DNA from: Isoetes taiwanensis
Taxonomy: Eukaryota; Streptophyta; Lycopodiopsida; Isoetales; Isoetaceae
DNA length: 64,000 nt
Direction: 5' to 3'
Assembly: GCA_021234155.1 (NCBI GenBank)
Contig: JAJEKV010000374.1
Location: forward strand, 124,001 to 188,000
Below the pieces are notes generated by a model. That model ran no database searches, was not told where the DNA came from, and worked only from the letters and a program-made list of their open reading frames with translations. Positions 1 to 11,590 of the stretch are shown in pieces. The position numbers and the translations under genes are program-made. Within the stretch, counting starts at the first letter, position 1. Every line of letters begins with the position of its first letter.

Positions 1-622
1 GGGTAATGTTCTAATTAAGATAAAATAGACTATAATATTCTAGGATGTTTTGAAACTTTCAAAAGGTTCCAGAAAGTTCTAAAATGTTCTAGAAATTTCT
101 AGAATATAAGGGAATCCAGAAGAATTAAAGGGAATATAAGGAAATCTCATAAGTTGTAAGAGAATCTAGGAAAATATACACGTCTAACGGAATCTCTTAA
201 AATCTAATTGAATCTAAGGGAATCTTCATAATATCTAAGGGAATGTAAGAAAATCTTGATGAAATCTTAGAGTTTTTTTAAGATTTTGCAAAACGCGACA
301 ATAGAATGTTCTAAAATGTTTCATAATAAAGGTGTACAATATAAATCTTGAAAAAAAAATATTCTAGATGCTCAAGGTAAGCGCCTTAGTCTAAAAATAG
401 AAAATGTTTTAAAAATGCTGCACAGATCCAAAATAGATCATTTTAGAAGGTTTTAAATGCTCATGGGTAAGCACCTCAATCAAAATAGAAAATTATAAGA
501 GAATCTAGGAGAATCTAAGAGAATCTCAGTAGAATCGTTGGTTATCTAGAGCACTATAGGGCCTTACATCGTAAGAACATGCTAAAACTGGAACAATACA
601 CCGTAGGACGCATTAAATTTCT

Positions 623-660
<38 letters not shown>
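1..660. other. AT-rich noncoding stretch with short degenerate repeats
   Basis: No gene is visible. The sequence is built from loosely repeated short words such as gaatctaagggaatct and gttctagaa, and a pair of similar phrases around 365-410 and 455-490 (tgctcaaggtaagcgcctta versus tgctcatgggtaagcacctc). This looks like decayed repeat sequence upstream of the gypsy element. Its own family is not recognised. Confidence 0.5.
625..656. repeat. (TA)n microsatellite
   Basis: About 16 uninterrupted TA dinucleotides, directly before the GC-rich palindromic block. Confidence 0.9.
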
Positions 661-661
<1 letters not shown>

Positions 662-1190
662 TGACGTCGTTAAACAACGTTGCTTTTTGGGGCTTCCGCC
701 GACAATGGCGTGGCGCGGACGATCGCCCGCCTTATACCGGCAAAACTGCTGCCACGTCAGATATTCTAGGCGTCGTTTAACGACGTCATGTCGACGTGGC
801 AGGACACTTTGGCGTGCCAGCCTGGCATGTCAGCAAGCCACGAAGCTGACTGGTCACGTCAGATTTTTTAGTCGTCGTTCAACGACGTCATGTCGACGGC
901 GTAACACGGCGTGCGGTCACCGCATGTCGCCAACCACGCATGGCCCGGATGTGCCACGCCGGCTGGTGGAGACGTCGTTCAAGCGGCGCCCACCGGTGGC
1001 GGTTTTGACACGCGGGGCCGCTTGGCGGCCAGTACCATGCCATGCCACGCAGCCAATCGACCACGCCATTACGAAACGCGTCGTTGAACGACGCCGAACG
1101 ACGTTGTCGCCGTTGAAGCAACGATGTCGAGCCGATGTTCGGCGACGACGTGGCCGTTTCGGACGTCGCGGCGTCGTTGGGACGTCGACA
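661..1190. repeat. GC-rich block of GACGTCGTT-type palindromic repeats
   Basis: Words such as gtcgtttaacgacgtcatg, gtcgttcaacgacgtcatg and gcgtcgttgaacgacgcc recur through about 500 bp; several are self-complementary. Composition changes sharply at both edges, AT-rich before and gypsy coding after. The word usage resembles the subterminal arrays of the CACTA element at 10,959-15,791, so this may be a relic of a CACTA-like element that truncated the 5' part of the gypsy element. Neither a CACTA terminus nor a target duplication was found here. Confidence 0.5.
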
Positions 1191-1328
1191 TTAATGTTGA
1201 AGTTGAAACCACTAAAGTCAAAGCCAAGGCCCGTTGTCTTAGCAAGTGGTGCAATAAAGGGCGGCGGGCAAGAGAATTAACCGATATCGACTTTTGCCGT
1301 GGATTAATATCCGGATGGGGGGGCGGTA

Positions 1329-1470
1329 ATGGGCATTGGCAAGTATGACTTGATCATAGGAATGGAGTACCTTGGACGGCGGGGGCTATTATCGATTGTG
1401 GAACGGAAGGTGACCTTCCCAACACCCGGCAGCAAGATCATCGAGATCACATGTAAAGAAGTTGTTCCCA
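1329..1470 (+). pseudogene. Retropepsin-like protease fragment (gypsy pol)
   Basis: A segment with the motif YDLIIGMEYL, matching the C-terminal part of Ty3/gypsy aspartic proteases (the usual form is DVILGMDWL or DLILGxxWL). The N-terminal DTG/DSG active-site half is not recognisable upstream, where the sequence turns into the palindromic GC-rich block. Only a remnant. Confidence 0.6.
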
Positions 1471-1789
1471 TCATCAAAGTGCATGTCTTCTGTACCGTTC
1501 AAGTGCATCAAGAGCGGCGGTGGCATACATCTTCAAGCTTGAGATTGATGAACCGTAATCGAGGGAAAGCAAAGAAGGCGGGGTGCTCGCCAAGTTGCGA
1601 AGCAAATAGCTTCGGTGATCACGGAAGTTCCACGATCTCTTTCGGATGAGATCAGCGGCTTCCTCCTTATAGGAGTCGAAAGTGTGAGATAACACTCGAA
1701 CGGGAGGAGCAAAGCCGACAAGCAAGGCTCCATACGAGAATGGACGACGCGAGGAGTTGCGGACTGAAGAAGCAATTGCAAGAGTTGCT

Positions 1790-2400
1790 CGACCTAGGCT
1801 TCATTAGACCTAGTGTCTCGCCATTTGGGCGCCCATTCTCTTTGTAAAGAAGAAGGATGGCGGTTTAAGGATGTGCATAGACTATAGGCGGTTGAACAAG
1901 CACACCATTAAGAACAAGTATCGCTCCCGGATCGAGATGACTTGATGGATCAACTCAAGGTGCAAAGGTCTTCTCAAAATCGACTTAAGGTGGGGCTATC
2001 ATCGGATCGGGATAAAGGAAGAAGATATCCATAAGCCCCGCCGGAGAGCGGTATGGGCATTATGAGTTCACGGTAATGCCTTTCGGCTTATCGAATGCCC
2101 CGCGACGTTCATGAGGCTCATGAAGCGACATCTTGGGAAATTTTAGACACCTTTGTGATTGTATTCTTTGATGACATTTTGGTTTATAGCAGATCCCTTG
2201 AAGAGCACGTACAACACTTAAGGAGAGTGCTAGAGAAGTTGAAGAGGCACCAAGAAAATGCGCCAAGTTGTCAGTGTCGCCTTGAGAGAAAGGTGGAATA
2301 CCCGGGTCATGTGATCTGTGAGAAGGAATCTCGACGGATCCCGCCAAGATTGAAACCGCGTCATTCGATGGCGGGCGCCGAAGAATGTGCATGAAGTCGA
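1790..2400 (+). pseudogene. Reverse transcriptase remnant (gypsy pol)
   Basis: Successive RT motifs are visible in different frames. Around 1,840-1,920 the sequence encodes a VKKKDGG...[13 protein letters not shown]-type region (RT domains 1-2); near 2,070-2,100 a MPFGL.NAP-type region; and at 2,150-2,190 the catalytic FFDDILVYS box with both aspartates. Several single-base losses separate the blocks, so the enzyme is inactive as encoded. Confidence 0.8.
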
Positions 2401-2679
2401 AGTTTTTCTCGGCCTAGCAGGTACCTGCCACAGGAAGTTCATGAAGAACTTTCTTAGGATAAGCGGCCCCATTACTTGAGACTTGACGAGGGCCGGAGAA
2501 AGTGAAAGATTGGGCGAGCATTGGCACAAGAAAGCCCAAAGCGAGGGGTTTTGAATTATTGAAGGAAGCTTTAACAGCCGCCCGGTCTTAACCACTGCCG
2601 GACTGAGGAGAAAGACAAGCTTGTAGCGGCAGGGTGAGTAAGATAGCTACAAAAGTGCGGTGCTCATGCAAAAGAGCGT

Positions 2680-2985
2680 GTGGTAGCGAATGATTCGGGG
2701 AAGATGAGCAGCGCCGAAATCGCTACCCCACCCACGATCGAGGAATTGCTTGCGGTTGTCGGGGCATTAAGAATTTGGAGGCACTATCTTTTGGGAAGGA
2801 AGTTCCGGTTGGATACGACCATCGAGCCTCCGGTATGTATTCACGCGAACCACACCTCAACCTCGAGGCGGAGAAGGTGGATGGAGTTCCTTGAAGAGTA
2901 TGACTTTGATATAGTCTACAAGCCGGGGAAGCTCAATGTGGTAGCGGATGCGCTTTCAAGGCATCCCCGACAACTAGAGTGCATT
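2680..2985 (+). pseudogene. RNase H remnant and C-terminal RT connection (gypsy pol)
   Basis: The encoded segment contains FDIVYKPGKLNVVADALSRH, the hallmark end of the Ty3/gypsy RNase H domain, with the terminal catalytic Asp of ADALSR. Upstream, EELLAVVGALRIWRHYLLG matches the E(L)LAVV..L..WRHYLLG region. The start of the domain (around 2,590-2,680) is damaged. Confidence 0.85.
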
Positions 2986-3245
2986 GCAATGCAATTTCGA
3001 CGCTCCAAATGACTTTGGTAAGAAGATTGAAGAATCCTTGCCAACGGATGTAGACTTCAAGGAAGTATGGGCAAACCTCTCTAGGGCGGCTAGAAACGAT
3101 AAGGAGCGGGAAGCCTTTAAACATTATAAGAAGGAAGGCAACCTGTTATACCATAAGAACAAGTTGTGCGTACGAATCATCGGTGTAAGGAAATTGATCC
3201 TCCATGACACACGCTACTTGACCCAATAGCCGCCATGCGGGATTC

Positions 3246-4080
3246 ATGAAAACATATTTCAAAAGCGCAGCAGCCTATTATTGGCGGGGAATGAAGAAGC
3301 AAGTAGCTCGCTATATCGGAGAATGTCGGCTATATGTCGCCAGACGAAGGCGGGCGGCCAATTCGGAGGCGTTAGAGCCATTAGCGGTGCCAAACGCTAA
3401 GTGGGAGGTGATCGCGATGGATTTCATCACGGGGCTTCCAAGAACGATGAAGAGGAAAGGATGCCTTGATGGTAGTGGTCGACAAGTTGTCAAAGATGGC
3501 ACATTTTGTGCCTTGCAGGACCACAGATACAGCTATGGATACAGCAAAGCTCTTCACCAAAGAGATCTTCAGGCTTCATGGCATGCCAAGGGAGATTATC
3601 TCCGACAGGGATCCGAAGTTCATGAGTGCCTTCTGGCAAGACCTCTTTGCGACCATTCAGACGAAGCTATCCATGAGCACGGCATATCATCCTCAGACGG
3701 ACGGCCAAACGGAGCGGACCAACAGGATTTTGGAGGACATGCTACGGAACTATGTCTGGAATAAGCAAGGTATGTGGGAAGAGTTTATTCACTTGGTGGA
3801 GTTTGCCTACAATAGCACCAAGCAAGAATTATCCCAAATGTCGCCGTTTATGATTAATTACGGCTATCAGTGCCTAACTCCAGATACTTGGCACAATCCC
3901 GTGTCAAAAGTAGAGGTTTCGCAGCAGATGTTGGCCGATATGCAGCAGCTCGTGGAAGAAGTTCGAGGGTATTTGCTAGCAGCAAGAAGTCGACGAGAAG
4001 AGCATCGTACGCAAACATCGAACATAAGAGAGTTCAAAGTTGGAGATGATGTTTGGCTCAAGATCAAGGTGAAGCGGTAA
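3246..4080 (+). pseudogene. Integrase remnant (gypsy pol)
   Basis: Begins with a decayed HHCC zinc-binding region (YYWRGMKKQVARYIGECR; one Cys of the final pair is lost). The catalytic core follows in a second frame starting at 3,466. D,D(35)E is present: VVVDKLSKMAHF (first Asp), SDRDPKF (second Asp) and YHPQTDGQTERTNR (Glu). The tail reads FKVGDDVWLKIK, the GPF-region precursor of chromoviral integrases. At least one frameshift (about 3,460) separates zinc finger and core. Confidence 0.9.
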
Positions 4081-4317
4081 GCTCGGGAACGGGAATTGCA
4101 AGAAGCTTGCTCCAAGGTGAAATTTGGACCTTCAGAATAGTCAAGAGAGTAGGTAATCAATCCTACAAGCTAGACTTGCCGGACACCTAAAGATTCATAA
4201 GGTCTTCCGCGTGAGTTTGTTGAAGAAGCACACTCCAAATCAGGGCGAAGTCTTGGACACTCAACGTTGTTGGAAATAGCGAAGGAGCAAATTTGGAAAT
4301 AATTGCGGAACTAATTC

Positions 4318-4440
4318 TTGATAAAGCTTTCAAAGAAAACAAGGAGGTCGGAGTTCCTCCAATACTTGGTCAAGTGGAAACACTTACCGATTGGAAGATC
4401 GACGTGGGTACTTAAGAAAGATCTAGTAAAGCGACCGCAG
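4318..4440 (+). pseudogene. Chromodomain-like integrase tail
   Basis: Encodes EFLQYLVKWKHLPIGRSTWV, matching the YLVKWKGLP...ATWE core of the chromodomain at the C-terminus of plant chromovirus integrases. In the family this domain tethers integration to modified histones. The aromatic positions (Y, W, W) are kept. The segment is short, frame-broken from the integrase and followed by the presumed 3' untranslated region. Confidence 0.7.
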
Positions 4441-4510
4441 GTTTATGGAGCAATGGGACGGCAAGGTCATCTCGAAGAAGAAATCGGCCGGGCATGTCGA
4501 TTTGTGTAGA

Positions 4511-6568
4511 TTAATTCTATGTATAGTTAAGATTAATCACGCATGCAACCTATGCTAGGTATGGGTCGCATGCGTTGTGGCCAAATGATGAGACCACTAC
4601 GGTGATCTCTAGGGCGTGGTGTAATGTCAATGTAGGCATGACCGCGTTTCAGCTTAGGCGAGTGGAAGGTAGATTAGAAAGTCTATTTCTGTCCCACGGA
4701 AGTAGACAATCTCGAGAGAAAGGAGGTCATTAAGGAATGTAGGAAAAGCACCTCTAGCCCCATATATGCTTTGATAGGAGGAATCAGGCCTTCACGCCCC
4801 ATATACGGGAAGGACCTATCCTCCACGTTGGGCAACTAGGGTGTAGGCATGAGCGGCATATAGGCATATAGGCTGTCTCCGGCCATAATGGAAGATTCAC
4901 CCTCTTCCACGCCGGAGATTAGCCATGCATCCATGTAGATAGGTGGGGTGGTCACCATATAACCAAAATTTTACTAATAATTAAATGGTACTAACGTAGT
5001 GTTGACCTGCAGGCCAATAGAGTGCTCCGGAGGGCAAAGAGGTGTGCTCTGTGATGTATATGGATGATGTATCTCTATGAACTCCTTGTATTGGGAAGGG
5101 GGGTAGAGGCCCTAAATCTTGGTAGTTGATGCTCCTAGTTAGCCTCTCTAGCACACTATAAATTTGGCCTGTGTACAAGAACCACACCTGGTTGTGGGTG
5201 AAGGGGCCAGACTGGCTAAGAAGGGGATTCGTGTTCTGACTCTTGAACGATCCCTCTGGTGTGTAAGGCCTACCGGGGATCATTGTGACTAGGTCTAATG
5301 GCTTGCCACTGAGTGCGGGCAAGGCATGGGCTCGACACCCGTGGAGTGGTGTTCACTTTCCAGTGGGTTCAGTGGCCCTCTTGAGTCAGCATGTAGATCT
5401 CTGGAGGGAGTGATCCATGGAATAATTTAAGGGCTAAACTTAGCTATTTGGCGATTTTTTAGCACATTTTCCAAAAAAATTGGCTAAAGTAAATAAAAAA
5501 AATTGGGAAAAAATTTATGAGTTTAGCTTAACTTTTTTCGGGACTGCACCAACCCTGGAGCTCTTTAGCCAAACGCTAGAGAGTAAGAGAGTGAAATTTT
5601 ATATTGTTTAGCTAAACCATAGAAACTTTTGGAATGAATTTCGGGCTAGTTTAGCTAACATCATTCTAGTTTATATGAAATATATGATTAGTAGTTTAGT
5701 TTCTAGCATTATGAATTAATTTGAGTCATAGACTTTGCTAATTAGCAGTGTTTTTGAATGTTTTCACAAAGAAAATGACTAAAATAAGTGGAATATATTG
5801 AAAAAAAAAGTATAGTAATTTGGCTTAATATTTTTTGTTGGGCACACCATAGAAATTTTTGGGATGATATTTGGGTTAGTTTAGCTAAACACTAGAAAGT
5901 ATGAGAGGAAAAATGTGTACAGTTTAGCTAAACCATAAAAAGTTTTGGGATTAATATCGAGCAAGTTTAGCTAAAGTCATTCTGGCTACTAAGAAATGTG
6001 CGATTAGTAATTTATTCCCTGGAGTGATCCCTACCTGCCCCATCGGAACTGGGGAGATGCAACCCAGGAATAGCCCCTTTGGCTATGCATCCGGCGGGCT
6101 ACAGTCAGGTCCCAACACTTTTCAGCCTACTTTGCAAAGTGTGCACAGGAGGGGCGGATGGAGTGGACAACCCTAAGCCATGTTCTTATGCCAGCCAAAT
6201 CCATTGCCATGAATTCTGTCTGCAATGAACTCTGGAGACCCAAGCCATTAGTCATCCCTTGAGTCTGAGCCTTGGGTAGGATTTCCCGTATGTATTGTGC
6301 TGATCTTGTCTATGCAGATGTGGTGTACCACCCTTCGAGGTGGATATGTGATGATATTGTTTACTGACATGTATGTTTACGCTTCCGCAGCTAGGTAGGC
6401 CCTGAGGGAGACGGGGTAAAATGACCCCTTCACTCTTCCCACTGGCCAGGGGACCCAGTACGGTCACAGTGATATGTGGAGGGCCCTGTATCAGTATGGA
6501 GCTGGTATGGGGGATGAAGTCCTGTTTGTATACGGTGAGTGCACCGTATACGAGTAGGGGACGTCACA
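4511..6568. other. Noncoding region downstream of the chromovirus, probable 3' UTR and LTR
   Basis: No coding region is supported. GC-moderate sequence (4,511-5,410) gives way to strongly AT-rich sequence (5,420-6,020), then GC-moderate again. It ends at 6,567 with ...GTCACA directly against the copy-A direct repeat. A TGTAATGTCA word near 4,619 could be an LTR start, giving a ~1.95-kb LTR, but with only one copy in the window this is a guess. Confidence 0.4.
5600..6020. repeat. Imperfect direct repeat in AT-rich DNA
   Basis: gtttagctaaaccatagaaa (from about 5,607) and its relative gtttagctaaaccataaaaa (from about 5,926) are each followed by similar sequence with tagtttagctaa and tcattctgg/tcattctag. 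This is a ~320-bp spaced degenerate duplication with no coding potential. Confidence 0.55.
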
Positions 6569-7863
6569 ATAAATTCCCAAGCTCGGAGTCTTGGGCACAG
6601 GATCGAAAGTAATCAGATGAAGGTACACATTCAAGTAATTTGCATCAAATATTCAGGTATTTCATGCAAGGCGGGTCATTCTCCGCTCATATTCTGCAAA
6701 TTCGTTCCGCATACAGTCACAGAGGTCGAATCTTTCGCACAAAAGCCGGCCCTTGTTTCTAAATAATTTTCCCTTTTTATCTTCTCCTTTCCGGCATCTT
6801 CTTGGCACTTTGAGTTTGTTTGGCTTTAGCTTATGTGTGCCATGGTGTTTCTTGGAGCATTTTGGCATGGCGCACTGTGATTGGGCAAAACAATGCTAAG
6901 GTAAAGGGGTGCACAAGAAAATATTGTGTTTGCAATTTCCAAGCATTGGGAGCACTTTCCTAGGAGCCAAATTTTTAGGGCAACCTCATGATCTACTAGG
7001 GAATCTTTTTGTGCTGCACAGAATCTTTTTGATGCTTCAACCTATGGGATAATTTTTTAGGAAAAGGTTTACTTGCACATATTTTTCTTTTCGAATGGTA
7101 TGAACTAGGAGTTTAGACATGGGGTGAGTATGGGGTACATGTAGGCAATCCAAGGATGATGTGGCATAGGATGACGTGGCATGTGGTGACTTGGCAAAAA
7201 CTTTTCCCCTAGTCAAAAACTTTGTGAGATGAAAAAATGATGTGAGATGAGGTGGACAAATTTGGTGAGGTGGATGATGATGTGGCATGGCAAGTCCATC
7301 AAATGTGAATTTGAGCAATGGTTTAAACCATGTTTTGAGCTTATTTTTGTCCATGCAATTTGACATTGAAGATGTGAGTTCTTTCTCACTCTTTTTGACT
7401 TAGAGAGAGAATATGCCACTTTGACTAATGGTAGGTCAATTTTGTATGGATTTTTTTTGTGTTTCAAGCAAATGGAGGGTGTTTTGAGGATGTGTGAGAA
7501 GTTCTTGACTAGGGAAAGAGTTTGAACCATGGAGGGGTATGTATAGGGGTGGAGGCAAGTGAAATGAGGCAAGTAGAGGTAAAGGGTTCTCCCAACGTGT
7601 TTAATGCCCAAGAATGTGAACTTGAATGAACATCTTACTTCTAAAAGTCATGAAGCTTCCTTGACTTGACCTTGCCTTCCTCCTTGCATGACTTTGACCT
7701 TTTCACCTTAAATCCTTTATGGTGATGCTTCAAATGAAAGTCCTTGCTTGGTTCTTCAGCTCGAGCTCTTGAGTTGACTTGGTCCATGCACATATTTCAT
7801 TAAATCATTAGCCATTGATAAGAAATGCAATATGCTCTTCTATGCTGCCAAATCATGGCAGCA
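6569..7863 (-). repeat. Direct repeat copy A, candidate 3' LTR of the minus-strand gypsy element
   Basis: This 1,295-bp segment is nearly identical, in the same orientation, to 24,419-25,876. The two copies bracket the minus-strand Ty3/gypsy element. Read on the minus strand it begins TGCTGCCATG, consistent with the TG start of an LTR, and its other end abuts the presumed chromovirus terminus at 6,567. Against: no CA end, primer-binding site or polypurine tract was recognised at the expected places, so 'LTR' rests mainly on the flanking arrangement. Confidence 0.6.
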
Positions 7864-7991
7864 TCATGCTAAAAAAAGGAACAAACTGATTTTCCAGCCT
7901 TTTACTCTTGACTTTGCTCTTCTATGCTGCCAAATCATGGCAGCATCATGCTAAAAAGGAATAAACTGATTTTCCAGCCTTTCACTCTCGA
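7834..7991. repeat. Tandem duplication, period about 82 bp
   Basis: gctcttctatgctgcc...cagcctttyactcty occurs twice in a row (from 7,834 and from 7,916). Each copy contains the small inverted repeat TGCTGCC/GGCAGCA. It straddles the inner edge of direct repeat A and is absent from copy B, so it arose after the copies separated. Confidence 0.85.
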
Positions 7992-8002
7992 CAGCCCTTT
8001 TC

Positions 8003-8467
8003 CAAATAGGTTGCCTTGGATGGGAAGGTGATAGGCAACTTGTGGGATCTTGTATGTGGAGAATGAGTCAAGTTTTGTGGATGTGGCCACCTAATGAAGG
8101 TTGATCATGGAATCTGCTGATGCACCTGCATGACAATGGAAAAAGTTAAGAGTGTTTGTGTCTTCAGCCAGTTGCCTTTGGTGTGAAGGTGATTGGCAAC
8201 TTTGGGAATCTGAATGATGCCACTGGATGCAGATTTAGGTGGAGATGGTCAACTAGTGAAGGATGAAGATGGAATTGCTGATGCACCTGCATGACAATTG
8301 AAACAACATTAGGAATTTTTGTCTTCACAACAAGTTGCTTCTTTATGAGAAGGTGATCAACAACTTTTATAGGGACCTGAATGATGTAAAGGAGTGCAGA
8401 TTTCCATGATAATGGTCAATTGGTGAAGGGTAACAATGGATTTGCTGATGCACCTGCGTGGAAATCA
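8003..8467. repeat. Three ~165-bp diverged tandem repeats downstream of pol
   Basis: Each unit starts with a ttgcc...gaaggtgat..gcaactt block and ends with tgctgatgcacctgc (near 8,118, 8,277 and 8,444). They sit between the end of the minus-strand pol (8,675) and the candidate 3' LTR, as tandem repeats often do in 3' UTRs of plant Tat-like elements. Confidence 0.7.
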
Positions 8468-8674
8468 ATCGTTTGTTTAATATGAACCTATATTCCTGGC
8501 TCTCACCTGAGAACTGAACTCGATTGTTTCTTCAAACCTGTTTGCTATTTTATACTATCTGGCTAATAACCAAGCAATTTAATCATACTTTCAAAAGAGA
8601 AGTAATGTCAATCCTACTAAACACCTGAAAGTTAATTAATCTAAGTTAACCTACGTCTTGAGCATGATATAAAT

Positions 8675-9969
8675 TTATTCAAAGAGAATTAAGGCAACAT
8701 GTTGTTGCCTGTACCTCTTCAGGTGCAGTGTATTGATAGGGTTGAGCAATTCATGTCCATCTGCAAGAGATTCAATATGAGTCTTTTCCTGCAACTCCAA
8801 CCACCTCATAAGGACCTTCCCATAGGTTCTCAAACTTGGCTGCAACTTTCTCTCTTGCTTTGTTCCATTTGAGTACCAATTCCCCAGTTCTTAGAATCCC
8901 TTGCAACTTATGAGCTGCTTTGAATGTTGCCACATCTCTTGCTTTCTTCAGTTGCACTGCATTCTCAGCTTCATATATATGTTCTTCTAACTGCATCAAC
9001 TTTGCTAACCTGTCTATGAGCTTCTTCCATTTCCAAGTTAATCTTATATGCCAACCTTAGTGAGGGGAGCTCTAGTTCAATAGGTAATATGGTTCAATCC
9101 CATAGACTAGGCTAAAGGGTGTATGTTTACTGGCAGCCTTTATGGTGGTTCTGTATGCCCATAGTGCATCACATAGCTTCACATGCCAGTCTTTCTTTGA
9201 TACTGCTATAGTTTTTTGCAAGATAGACTTTAAGACCTTGTTGGTAGATTCAGCTTGGCCATTGCCTTGAGGGTAATAGGCAGAGCTTTTTGTGTGTTTC
9301 ACTTTGAGGGTGTTTAGCAATGTGGTAATAACCTCATTCATAAATTGAGTCCCCCTATCAGAGATGATTTTCAAAGGAATACCAAACCTTGCACATATGT
9401 TCTCATGAAGAAACCTGGCAGTGGTTAGGGCATTTGCTTGCCTTAATGGGACAGCTTCAGCCCATTTAGTGAAGTAATCAGTGGCAACCAGAATAAATTC
9501 ATGTTGAGCAGATGAAGGTGGGTCTATTGGCCCTATAAAATCTAACCCCCAAACTTGGAAGGGCCCAGGGGATACTATAGCTGTAAGAGGTGCTGGTTGC
9601 AGAATTCTTTTACCAAAAACCTCGCACTTGTGACAACATTTGATAATATCATAGCAGTCTTTAAATAAGGATGGCCAATAGTAACCTGACCTCAGAATTT
9701 TCTTTGCTGTTGTATCTACTGCATAATGCCCTCCACACACTCCTTCATGACAAAGCTTCAAGAACCAATTTGGCTTCTTCCTTATCCACGCATCTCATCA
9801 GTACTCCCTCTTTGTCAACCCTGCACAACACATCATTTATTAGTCTGAATTTACCACATTTTTCTTTGAACCTTCTCAGTTGGCTGGAGTTCATGTCTGC
9901 TGGCACTTCTTTAGACTCCAAGTATTTCCTGATGTCTTCTTGCCAATCCTGTTCTTCAGTGCTGCTCAT
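8675..9969 (-). pseudogene. Integrase of the Tat-like element
   Basis: The HHCC zinc finger is intact (LCHEGVCGGHYAV ... CCHKCEVFGKR). The core shows WGLDFIGPI (first Asp), ISDRGTQFMNE (second Asp) and YPQGNGQAESTNK (Glu) with D,D35E spacing. After a frame change near 9,070 the C-terminal region continues with GELVLKWN, NLWEGPYEVV and the closing NTLHLKRYR, stop at 8,675. The upstream segment 9,745-9,969 (FGKFRLINDVLCRVDKEG-like) is the usual linker before the zinc finger. There is no chromodomain, as expected for Tat elements. The catalytic core is the best-preserved enzyme of this element. Confidence 0.9.
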
Positions 9970-10069
9970 GACTAGGCTACAGTTATTAACAGCTTCTGAG
10001 TCTTCTATTCCTTCCTGGTCTTCATGTTCAAAAACTAACTTGCTTCATAGAGACAACTAACTTGCTATT

Positions 10070-10516
10070 CTAGAAAACATGACCTTGCCTATCAATCAAA
10101 AATATCAGAGCTGCTGCACTCTTTTCAAGTCTGGAATATCTCAACTCTGTGTCAGACCATACTTTGCTTGCAAATGTTATTATCATCTCATCTTGAAGCA
10201 AGACTGCTCCAATAGCCCTATTGGTAACACTTATGTAAGCTTGGAATGGTTTCTTGGGATCAGGTGGTTTCAGTAGAGTAGATTCAGATATGGCTTGAAT
10301 GATTTTTTCAAAGGCATGCTGGTGGTCTTCAGACCATTGAACCTGGATATGCTTGCTCTCATGTTTGGAGAACTTTCCTATTTTGGTCAGATTTGAGATA
10401 AGACTTGTGGTGTGAGAAAAGTGTGGTATGTACATTCTCAGAAAGCTTGTCATACCTAAAAAACTTTTTACCTGTTTGATGGTTTTGGGTGGTGTGAGTT
10501 TTTTCAAAGCATCCAC
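10070..10516 (-). pseudogene. RT C-terminus and native RNase H of the Tat-like element
   Basis: Starts with the RT thumb/connection phrase PPKTIKQVKSFLGMTSFLR (family: P.T.KEL..FLG...YYR.FI) and runs into RNase H with AYISVTNRAIGAVLLQ and YSRLEKSAAALIF. In the family the first catalytic Asp falls in Y..VS..A.GAVL; here the residue before AVL is non-acidic, as in other Tat elements where this native domain has decayed. The reading frame ends shortly after, before the last RNase H motif. Confidence 0.8.
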
Positions 10517-10517
10517 C

Positions 10518-10958
10518 TTACTCTCTGCAACTTGTATCCCTTGTGTTGAGACTTCGTGCCCCAGCCAGGTCTCCTTTTGAGCACATGAATAGACACTTCT
10601 TTGGATTAAGACTTACTCCTCCTTTTCTGCACAGAGTAAAAACCTTAGTGAGATCAGCAAAATGGTTACTTAGCAAAGTACCTAAGCACAGATCATCCAA
10701 AAATACTCTGAACTGATCTGGGGGCATGTCTTTGAATATGGTATCCATAGCCCTTTGGAATGTAGCTGAGGCATTCATCAAACCAAATGGCATTCATTCT
10801 CTTCATTGCATAGGTACCCCAAGGAGTGATGAAAGCTGTTTTTGCTTGATCCTCCTCTTTTATGTTGATTTGATTGAAGCCTGAAAATCCATCCAAGAAT
10901 GAATAGATTTCCTTCCCTGCAACAGCATGTAAAACCTGCTCCAAGAAGGGTAAAGGAT
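10518..10958 (-). pseudogene. Reverse transcriptase, distal part (after the CACTA insertion)
   Basis: Continues the RT begun at 16,032. Residues LEQVLHAVAGKEIYSFLDGFSG (first catalytic Asp in FLDGFSG), AFITPWGTYA, then MPFGLMNASATFQRAM and the active-site region as VFLDDLCLGT (second and third Asp as LDD) are visible. A frame change lies near 10,795. The codons on either side of the CACTA insertion fit together once one GAT is removed. Confidence 0.9.
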
Positions 10959-11590
10959 CACTACTACAGAACGGGCTATTAGCGACGTTGTTAGTGACGT
11001 CACATCGACGTATTAGAGACGTCAGACGTTGCATGAAGACGTCTTGCAAATGTTGCACGGACGTTGCAAATGACGTCGCCTAGGATTCGTCGCAGGGCGA
11101 CATCACGTCGCAGGTGAAACGTGGTTTTGCAACGTCATCGACGTCGCTGTAACGTTGTTAATACGTCGCTATGACATTCTAATCTCGTTATCTTTACGTC
11201 ACCCATGAAACGTTGTTTTCGACGTGTGTGCAACATGTTTGCAACGTCAAAGACGTCGGTGTAACGTCCTCCACACGTCGTCATAACGTTCTTATATCGT
11301 TGCTCGCAGCGTAGACGTTGTTCACGACGTATTTGGCAACGTGTCTGCAACGTACAAGGCGTCAGTTTACGTCGTTCCAATGTTGTTATCTCGTTGCTTG
11401 CACGTCGCAAATGAAACGTTTGTTACACACGTTCAATATACATGTTCCTCTAATTTGATTAGCGACGTTCCACGTCGCCGAGGAACGTCGCCGATATGCA
11501 ATAAAGATGTTATGACGTCTTTAAGACGCTCTTTACGTTACAAACACGTTGTTTGGACGTTTCAAATGGCATTTTCATTGTGACATCGTG
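10959..11590. repeat. CACTA left subterminal repeat array
   Basis: About 600 bp with many copies of gacgt/acgtc and aacgtcg/cgacgtt words in both orientations. In En/Spm such subterminal arrays are the binding sites of the element's own DNA-binding protein; that role here is inferred. Confidence 0.8.

Larger units (their letters stand above)
1230..4510 (+). mobile_element. Degenerate Ty3/gypsy retrotransposon, chromovirus type
   Basis: Protease, reverse transcriptase, RNase H, integrase and a chromodomain-like tail occur in the canonical Ty3/gypsy order on the plus strand, but reading moves between frames many times. The pol gene therefore carries numerous small indels and is not translatable. 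The 5' part (gag, primer site, 5' LTR) is missing or lies outside the window. A 3' LTR probably lies in 4.6-6.57 kb: the sequence at 6,562-6,567 ends in GTCACA, compatible with an LTR terminus, but no matching 5' LTR is present to prove it. The chromodomain-like C-terminus places it with the chromoviruses (inference from family knowledge). Confidence 0.85.

Noticed and set aside
7037-7611. Protein-coding gene in direct repeat A (and its twin at 25.0-25.6 kb)
   Set aside because: Overlapping ORFs in two frames, broken differently in copy B and without any domain; part of the repeat.
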